A stretch of DNA of 47,561 nt, taken from Candidatus Melainabacteria bacterium. Lineage in GTDB: Bacteria > Cyanobacteriota > Vampirovibrionia > Obscuribacterales > Obscuribacteraceae. Under the pieces are notes generated by a model. That model searched no databases, had not been told where the DNA came from, and worked only from the letters and a program-made list of their open reading frames with translations. Location of the stretch: NCBI GenBank assembly GCA_013288645.1, contig JABDBL010000018.1, forward strand, positions 1 through 47,561, in the 5' to 3' direction. The translations under genes were made by a program, and so were the position numbers. Each line of letters starts with the position of its first letter. The stretch's first letter is position 1. Shown here one piece after another: positions 42,094 through 47,561 of this stretch.

Positions 42094-42981
42094 TTACTGA
42101 CGCTGATATACACCATACATTAACCCAACCGGTAGTGACAACACTAAATCACCGATTGGTTTGGGTGCTGGAGAGAAATTCTGTCCGTATGTTTGTGCAA
42201 GTCTCTTGATAAGATGATTTATGGTCACATCAAAGGGCATATGTCCATTTTTAACCAGAAGAAAACCATGGTCAGCTAGGAAACGCTCAAGAGTTTTTGG
42301 ACCAAAATACCAAAGATGTTCAAGCAAAATCATGTTCCAGCGCTCGCCACTCAGTTGAGCGATCAGGCTATCAGCATTTGGTAATGTGACAAAAAGGTAG
42401 CCTTTTGGGCGCAACAAATAACCTATCGCCTCCACATATTCAAATAGATTTGGCAAATGTTCGAATACGTCCCAGGCCGTTATAGCGTCAAAGGAAGCTT
42501 TCAATAGCGGGGGGTGTCCGATCTGGTGCAGAAAGTCACCGGTCAGGATGTGAACATCGCCTTCAGTAATCATATTTCCATCGCCAACTTCATACCCGAA
42601 ACGTTCGTTAGACGGCATCATCGAAAGAAACTTCCCATCACCACACCCTAAATCTAGAAGACGTTGCGGACGAGCAATGTAACTGGAGACAAGTTTAACA
42701 AGTCGCTTGAATCTTATAGATTCTGCATTGGCAAGCGGATTACTTTCGGTCATAAATCGGGGAATCGTCGCATAAATCTGGCGATATTCATCCACTTCAA
42801 ACTGAGGATTTGTACAGCAAAACCCACAAGTCTGGCAGCGAGTAATTTGTCCATGAGCGACTTTAGATCTGTTGTTCAAAAAATACAGCGGCGCATCTTG
42901 CGCAAGGCCACTAAACGTAGCCGCATAGAGCAATTCTAACTTTTTTGAGCGGCAGGCCAGGCATTCAGATAGATGTCGCAT
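42094..42981 (-). CDS. Zinc-ribbon class I SAM methyltransferase
   Basis: A 295-residue protein. The N-terminal zinc ribbon has Cys7, Cys10, Cys49 and Cys52 (ECLAC and CQTCGFCC). The methyltransferase fold follows with LLDLGCGDGKFL, AWDVFEHLPNL and LRPKGYLFVTLPN. This arrangement is common among sugar C- or O-methyltransferases in polysaccharide clusters; the substrate is unknown. The ATG at 42981 follows CAGG about 11 bases upstream. It is divergent from the epimerase at 43181; no obvious promoter is readable in the gap. Confidence 0.83.
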   Translation of the reverse strand: MRHLSECLACRSKKLELLYAATFSGLAQDAPLYFLNNRSKVAHGQITRCQTCGFCCTNPQFEVDEYRQIYATIPRFMTESNPLANAESIRFKRLVKLVSSYIARPQRLLDLGCGDGKFLSMMPSNERFGYEVGDGNMITEGDVHILTGDFLHQIGHPPLLKASFDAITAWDVFEHLPNLFEYVEAIGYLLRPKGYLFVTLPNADSLIAQLSGERWNMILLEHLWYFGPKTLERFLADHGFLLVKNGHMPFDVTINHLIKRLAQTYGQNFSPAPKPIGDLVLSLPVGLMYGVYQRQ

Positions 42982-43180
42982 TTAAGATTAACCTGAGAAA
43001 AAATCAGTACATAGAAATTGTAAGCCATCTGTTTGAAACGTAGAAGGGGGCGCTGAATTTAGGCCCGTCTCGTGAGATCGCATAACTAAGTCCGGTGCCT
43101 TGTTACGGTATAATTGTACGAACTGGCTTGGCGTGAGATTACAAGGCATAAAGACAATTGGGTTATCTGAGTGGTACGGA

Positions 43181-44248
43181 ATGAGCATTGTAATCGTTAG
43201 TGGTTCGGCCGGCTTAATAGGCTCTGAAGCTTGTGTCTATTTTGCCTCAATTGGTCTGAAAGTCGTTGGCATCGATAACGGTATGCGCAGCAAGTTCTTT
43301 GGACCAGAGGCCTCCACGGATTGGAACAGGCAGCGCTTGGAAAAATCGTTAGCAGATAAGTATAGCCATAAGGACTTTGACATCAGGGACGGCGAAAAAC
43401 TGAATGAGCTTTTCAAGTACTACAATAAAGATATAGTTCTGGTAATTCACACTGCTGCGCAACCATCGCATGACTGGGCCGCGCGCGAACCGCTTACCGA
43501 TTTTACAATCAATGCCAACGGGACGCTCAATCTACTAGAAGCAACACGGCAGCATTGCCCAGAAGCTGTTTTCATTTTTACTTCAACGAATAAAGTTTAT
43601 GGAGATACGCCCAACCGTCTGCCTTTGTGCGAGCTGTCGGAGCGTTGGGAGATACAGCCCGGGCATGCTTTTGAAAAAGGGATCACCGAGAATATGTCGG
43701 TAGATCAATGTCTACACAGCCTATTCGGGGTATCCAAACTGGCTGCAGACATTGCTGTGCAAGAATATGGCAGATATTTTGGCATGAAAACAGCCTGCTT
43801 TCGAGGGGGATGCTTGACGGGACCAGCCCACTCGGGTACTGAGTTGCATGGCTTCTTGGCGTATTTGATGAAGTCCACCGTATGTGGGACTGCTTATACG
43901 GTTTACGGATACAAGGGCAAGCAAGTCCGGGACAATATTCATTGTGAGGATCTGGTGCGGGCGTTTCACGAGTACTTCAAAGAGCCCCGTCCCGGTGAAG
44001 TCTATAATATCGGAGGCGGACGGCAGAGCAATTGCTCGATGCTGGAGGCGATTGAAATGGCCGAAAAGATTGCTGGCCGCAACTTGAATTGGACCTATCA
44101 AGATCAAAACCGGGCCGGCGATCATATTTGGTGGATAAGCAGTAATGCCAAATTTATTAGTCAGTATCCAAACTGGCAGATAACAAAGGGAGTTAAGGAA
44201 ATTCTGCAAGAGATCCTTGACTTTAATCGCGAACGCTGGCGGGCATGA
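43181..44248 (+). CDS. NAD-dependent epimerase, CDP-paratose 2-epimerase-like
   Basis: A 355-residue extended short-chain dehydrogenase resembling CDP-paratose 2-epimerase (TyvE). It has [71 protein letters not shown] and [14 protein letters not shown]. The usual YxxxK pair reads FGVSK, with Phe for the catalytic Tyr; I recall this in relatives with the same [14 protein letters not shown] wording, so it may be a subfamily trait. ATG 43181 fits the start of the Rossmann fold; an upstream frame to 43100 encodes nothing typical. It converges on the FkbM gene with only 4 bases between stops. Confidence 0.82.
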   Translation: MSIVIVSGSAGLIGSEACVYFASIGLKVVGIDNGMRSKFFGPEASTDWNRQRLEKSLADKYSHKDFDIRDGEKLNELFKYYNKDIVLVIHTAAQPSHDWAAREPLTDFTINANGTLNLLEATRQHCPEAVFIFTSTNKVYGDTPNRLPLCELSERWEIQPGHAFEKGITENMSVDQCLHSLFGVSKLAADIAVQEYGRYFGMKTACFRGGCLTGPAHSGTELHGFLAYLMKSTVCGTAYTVYGYKGKQVRDNIHCEDLVRAFHEYFKEPRPGEVYNIGGGRQSNCSMLEAIEMAEKIAGRNLNWTYQDQNRAGDHIWWISSNAKFISQYPNWQITKGVKEILQEILDFNRERWRA

Positions 44249-44252
44249 TCCT

Positions 44253-45128
44253 CTATCGATCAACGCTTTCTTTTAATTGCTGATCAAGAGCTTCGGAAGG
44301 GATTGCCGCCAGATCTGTTGTTGCTTTTGCAGGAATAATGCTTTTGTAGTTATTTAAGTTTACGGATCGATTTGTTTTGGTATCGTACAAGCTGTATCCG
44401 AGATCAGCAAAAAATTGTTCAAAGTCTTGAAAATCGATCTCCCTTTCACGCATACAGTATAAGCCAATTTCAAAGATAATTACCGGCCGAAACTGCCTGA
44501 TTGAGGCACGGCCACCGTGCAAGACCAGTAGTTCGTCCCCGTCTACATCGATCTTGATTAAATCTAGACGTGCTAGATTTTGCGAGATCACAAATTCGTC
44601 TAAAGTAATCGAAGGAACTCCTGGGGTAGAGTAGGGGGTGCCAATGTGAATAGGGTGCTCACGCCCAGTGGTTAAACCATCTACTCTCCAAGACGCATAT
44701 GCCACCAAATTTGGGGCAGCCTCGGATTTATCGGACACGAAAGAATGAATAACTTCAATTCTCTCAGCTAGAGAGGGATTAAGAGCGAGATTCCTCTCCA
44801 GGCGCTCCAGAGCATAATGAGTGGGTTCGAAAGCAAACACTTTGCCTTGTTTACAAACTTGGGCAAACTGCAAAGTCATAACACCAAAATTTGCTCCTAC
44901 ATCTATAACCGTGGCGTTCTCGGACAGATTGATCCAGGGATTTTTTGTGACATGTTTTTGAAAGGATCCAAACAAAAATAAGGATAGATCTAATCCCTCG
45001 GCCAAATCTACTTCATATTTTATGCCACCGCGGGTGATGATCTTCTTTCCTGGGCCAACTCCTAACCGAGCCAGTTTATAGAGAAGGCGTGCACCGGTTA
45101 CTCGCATTTTAGTCGTTACCGAGATCAT
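44253..45128 (-). CDS. FkbM-family methyltransferase
   Basis: A 291-residue class I SAM methyltransferase of the FkbM type (Methyltransf_21). It shows TVIDVGANFGVMTLQFA, VFAFEPTHYALERLERN, IDVDGDELLVLHG and FEIGLY. Such enzymes O-methylate sugars or lipids in surface-glycan pathways. Its ATG overlaps the stop of the desaturase gene (ATGA), making it the third gene of a tightly coupled minus-strand operon. Confidence 0.88.
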   Translation of the reverse strand: MISVTTKMRVTGARLLYKLARLGVGPGKKIITRGGIKYEVDLAEGLDLSLFLFGSFQKHVTKNPWINLSENATVIDVGANFGVMTLQFAQVCKQGKVFAFEPTHYALERLERNLALNPSLAERIEVIHSFVSDKSEAAPNLVAYASWRVDGLTTGREHPIHIGTPYSTPGVPSITLDEFVISQNLARLDLIKIDVDGDELLVLHGGRASIRQFRPVIIFEIGLYCMREREIDFQDFEQFFADLGYSLYDTKTNRSVNLNNYKSIIPAKATTDLAAIPSEALDQQLKESVDR

Positions 45129-46066
45129 ATAGCGTGCTCAATCTTTTGGCTTTCAGGCCGAATCACTTGCTGTCTCAATAAAGATAAATATGTTAATCGC
45201 GGAATCAAATATCGATCCTCGGTAGAAAATACCTTGGTGGCAAGGACAAGGTGGTAACTTGGAATAAAAGGTAAGGAATGGTGCGTTGCATGCTCTGCAA
45301 AACCATAACAGCCGAGAAGAAGGCGCCCTATGGGGCCGCAGCGTAAGTTGCGTAACGCTGCTGTTCCAACTAAGGTCGGCTTGTCCATCCCATCTTGATG
45401 TTCAGCAATGGCGCGTAGGGTAGCCATAAGTAGCGTTAGGGAAAGCGTCCCATAAGCATAGACGATCACATAGGCAAGCACGGCACCGCACAGGGCCTTT
45501 GTATCGTGAGAGTTGAACCATCCGGAAACCGCAAAGAGAGAGGTGATAAAAATGAATTGCGTGACAATAATACGGATAATCCAGCTCTGTGAACGAGACT
45601 CCTTCATTTTATTACGGTTGTTGATTTGATAAGCAAACTTTTTCACTGCTTCAATTCCCAGCAAACACTTAAGCAATAGTATAGGAAAGCGTCTGCCTCT
45701 AATATCCATTTTATAAGTGTATTTCGGATCGCCTTGCTCACCGAGAGAGCGATGATGTTCCCAATGCAGTTGCCGATAGTTGTCGAAATCAGAAAAAGTA
45801 AGCGGAGCTAAAATCCATCGCCCCAGAAAATCGCACCACGAACGTCGCTTAAATGTATGGCCGTGTGCACATTCATGCATGAGATTTACCAAGCCATTCA
45901 TGGATGCACCATACCATAACCAAAGAAAAGGTAGCGCGAAATTCCATCCGAAGATCGCCGCTAAATAGACTGGGCAGAAAACGAAAGCAACGTGAACGAT
46001 AACCGCCATCAAGGAAATGGCATCCGGACGTTTGCTTAAAAACTGATTGTCTAGAGTAGAACTCAT
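45125..46066 (-). CDS. Membrane fatty-acid desaturase-like protein
   Basis: A 313-residue integral membrane di-iron enzyme. Its three histidine boxes are HECAH (64-68), HWEHH (101-105) and HATHH near residue 260, with about four membrane helices between and around them. It could desaturate or hydroxylate an acyl chain, carotenoid or lipid carrier; the gene context (two methyltransferases) suggests a lipid or glycolipid. ATG 46066 overlaps the stop of the upstream methyltransferase (ATGA); the longer in-frame start at 46165 would lie inside that gene and is unlikely. Confidence 0.85.
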   Translation of the reverse strand: MSSTLDNQFLSKRPDAISLMAVIVHVAFVFCPVYLAAIFGWNFALPFLWLWYGASMNGLVNLMHECAHGHTFKRRSWCDFLGRWILAPLTFSDFDNYRQLHWEHHRSLGEQGDPKYTYKMDIRGRRFPILLLKCLLGIEAVKKFAYQINNRNKMKESRSQSWIIRIIVTQFIFITSLFAVSGWFNSHDTKALCGAVLAYVIVYAYGTLSLTLLMATLRAIAEHQDGMDKPTLVGTAALRNLRCGPIGRLLLGCYGFAEHATHHSLPFIPSYHLVLATKVFSTEDRYLIPRLTYLSLLRQQVIRPESQKIEHAI

Positions 46067-46995
46067 GCAGTTTTTGTTACTCCTGTAAAGTCGATCATAC
46101 TGGGCATGCCAGACCAGAAGTCGATAGGTAATACAAACGTTGCGCCGGCCACATAGAGCAACCATTTAAGTCCTTGTCTGCGAATATTTCCTTTATGATT
46201 TCCATGAGAGAGAGAAGCGAAACTAATGGCATAACCGGCCGGATTAAAAGCAGCTTTGATTTTGATTTCGGTGAAACCTGCTCTCTCAAGTAAACGACGC
46301 AAGCCTTCTGCAGAAAAAATTACGGTATGCCTAGGCGCATGAAATCCACTCCACAATTGCCCGAATATCTTGTGCTCCAGCGAAACGCTATTAGGCGTTT
46401 GTCCATCAAAATAGCCACCAGGCACAAGTTTCTCTCGCAATTTCAAAACAATCGAGAATGGATCAGGCAAATGTTCAATTACATGATTCATAATAATTAC
46501 GCGACACGGGGGCAGCTTTGATAGACATTCCTCGAATGCTCCTTCCATGATTACTACTCTAGGCGCAATTTCTTCCATTCGCTCTTGGTCAGCGATTTCA
46601 TATCCAATAAATTTTGCTTCGGGCATTGCGCTGGCGGCTCTGCGTAAAAACAAACCATTACCGCAACCAAAATCCAATACGGTTTCGCCATTGCCAACCA
46701 TTATTTTTAGTCGAGAGATCCGCATATCGTGCCGCATGCGAAGCAAAAAACCACCATCCACCATGCTGTGGTAGTGCGAAGGATAGAACGATGATAGCTG
46801 CTTTCCGCTCGGCATCGGCCATTGATAAAGGGTGCTACAGTTCTGACAACAAGCATAGTTTGCCAAATAATCGAGCCCATATTCGTGGTCAGGAATTTTT
46901 ATTAATTCTGGAATTGCTGGACCACAGCAGGCCGGACAATTGGCCCCCTCTATCTCCGTTTGCCTGATTTCGCGCTCGGCTTGTTCGGACTTCAT
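46063..46995 (-). CDS. Zinc-ribbon SAM methyltransferase with hydrophobic C-terminus
   Basis: A 310-residue protein. The N-terminal zinc ribbon has Cys20, Cys23, Cys50 and Cys53. The methyltransferase core is VLDFGCGNGLFLRRA, IIMNHVIEHLPDPF and LVPGGYFDGQTPN. The last 50 residues include a hydrophobic segment (GLKWLLYVAGATFVLPIDFW) that may touch the membrane, which would fit its coupling to the membrane desaturase gene. AAGGGGACA precedes the ATG. It is the first gene of the operon 46995-44253. Confidence 0.82.
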   Translation of the reverse strand: MKSEQAEREIRQTEIEGANCPACCGPAIPELIKIPDHEYGLDYLANYACCQNCSTLYQWPMPSGKQLSSFYPSHYHSMVDGGFLLRMRHDMRISRLKIMVGNGETVLDFGCGNGLFLRRAASAMPEAKFIGYEIADQERMEEIAPRVVIMEGAFEECLSKLPPCRVIIMNHVIEHLPDPFSIVLKLREKLVPGGYFDGQTPNSVSLEHKIFGQLWSGFHAPRHTVIFSAEGLRRLLERAGFTEIKIKAAFNPAGYAISFASLSHGNHKGNIRRQGLKWLLYVAGATFVLPIDFWSGMPSMIDFTGVTKTA

Positions 46996-47406
46996 TTTTG
47001 TCCCCTTAAACCATGCCCTACCAATTATAACATCCTAACAGATCGGGGATCGGCAGACTTTTTATCTAAAATTCTAAGACATCGCTAGGTTGCGCCATGG
47101 CGAGGACTTGAAAAAAAAACAGCGTATAAATCTATTGCCTTAGGGAGATTCAGATTTTCTTTAAACCTGCTGCTGAGTCGATAAATTTCCAACATTTGGG
47201 GGTCGTCTTAAACTATTTGAGCATCAGGATAATATTTGGCGACAGCAATAAAAATCCGTGAATGCGAACGGAATCCGACTGTAGTCTATTTAGTGACACC
47301 AAATTCGGTGCGTGTTTACTGATTAAAATTAAATTTGGAAGCCAGCCAATCGAAAGAAAAACGATTTGGAGTAAAATACGTGAATCTGGCAATTTTTTGA
47401 ATTGTG
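46996..47406. other. Non-coding stretch near the right edge
   Basis: About 410 bases with no credible gene. It holds the palindrome CGCCATGGCG (47093-47102) and an A9 run near 47111-47119. The promoter of the minus-strand methyltransferase operon should lie in its left part, but no clear hexamers were found. Confidence 0.45.
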
Positions 47407-47447
47407 AGCGCTAACGTGCTAGATTCTAGATATTATACAAGCGCTAA
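47407..47447 (+). promoter_or_regulatory. Promoter region with repeated AGCGCTAA boxes
   Basis: Two direct copies of AGCGCTAA (47407-47414 and 47440-47447), 33 bases apart and so about three helical turns, flank a TATTAT (47431-47436) that could be the -10 box of the gene at 47472. This spacing would suit cooperative binding by a regulator. Confidence 0.4.
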
Positions 47448-47471
47448 GCTCAACGTTAATGGAGATTAATT

Positions 47472-47561
47472 ATGCCAACAAAGAGTCTTGAATCGCAAGC
47501 CCGTCATACTTTTAGTACCCATAGCGATATTCCGCAAGCCACAAGGGTTGCTTCTTGTCAG
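47472..47561 (+). CDS. Hypothetical protein, cut by the window edge
   Basis: ATG 47472 follows GGAG by 7 bases and the frame is open to the edge (30 codons, no stop). The visible start MPTKSLESQARHTFSTHSDI is polar without a signal peptide. No family can be assigned from this fragment. Confidence 0.5.
   Translation, partial: MPTKSLESQARHTFSTHSDIPQATRVASCQ

Noticed and set aside
43721-44263. 180-codon minus-strand frame opposite the epimerase gene
   Set aside because: Antisense shadow of conserved epimerase motifs; no SD and no recognisable features.

Overview
The window looks like chromosomal DNA from an uncultured, fairly A+T-rich, diderm-like bacterium. Lipoprotein signal peptides whose residue after the cysteine suits outer-membrane sorting, a GDP-heptose-type gene set and abundant TPR proteins suggest an outer membrane. 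The SecD C-terminal half reads like cyanobacterial SecD to me, so a relative of the non-photosynthetic Cyanobacteriota (Vampirovibrionia/Melainabacteria) is my low-confidence guess. No rRNA, CRISPR array, integrase or transposase was seen.

Layout. 1-7.4 kb: a cut-off gene, tRNA-Gly(UCC), a nucleotidyltransferase/small-protein pair, a frameshifted radical SAM gene, an alpha/beta-hydrolase with a substituted nucleophile, an Amt ammonium transporter, a HigB-toxin remnant, and then two G+C-richer genes (5.5-7.4 kb), one a zinc-ribbon/sigma-region-4-like regulator. 7.8-16.4 kb: housekeeping DNA with initiator tRNA-Met, dtd, two tandem thymidylate-kinase-like genes, a secreted TPR protein, an amidohydrolase, a degenerate GGDEF protein, secD-secF and a stand-alone MshEN-like protein. 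16.4-19.0 kb: three glycosyltransferases. 19.1-21.7 kb: a second G+C-richer block of four unrecognised minus-strand genes, one with a poly-G frameshift. 22.4-36.9 kb: a long plus-strand glycan operon. 36.9-47 kb: transaldolase, a large membrane protein, a methyltransferase-glycosyltransferase fusion, methyltransferases, an epimerase and a desaturase; a new gene starts at the right edge.

How the genes fit together. The core of interest is 22.4-31.5 kb, where a two-gene module (a multi-pass GT87/DUF2029-like glycosyltransferase followed by a TPR lipoprotein) occurs three times. The copies are divergent but clearly homologous and are separated by single sugar-nucleotide genes. The operon continues with a GT2 enzyme, a GmhA-like SIS isomerase, an HddA-like heptose kinase, a UDP-galactopyranose-mutase-like flavoprotein, an epimerase and an HddC-like nucleotidyltransferase. 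This suggests assembly of a heptose-containing surface glycan in which each membrane glycosyltransferase works with its own lipoprotein. The function of the module is inference; its triplication is visible in the sequence.

Three genes (radical SAM 1632-2406, 19176-19687 and the HddA-like kinase 32911-33892) are each broken by one base in a 7-base homopolymer, while longer A8 and A9 runs elsewhere are in frame. Base-calling error, phase variation and transcriptional slippage are all possible.
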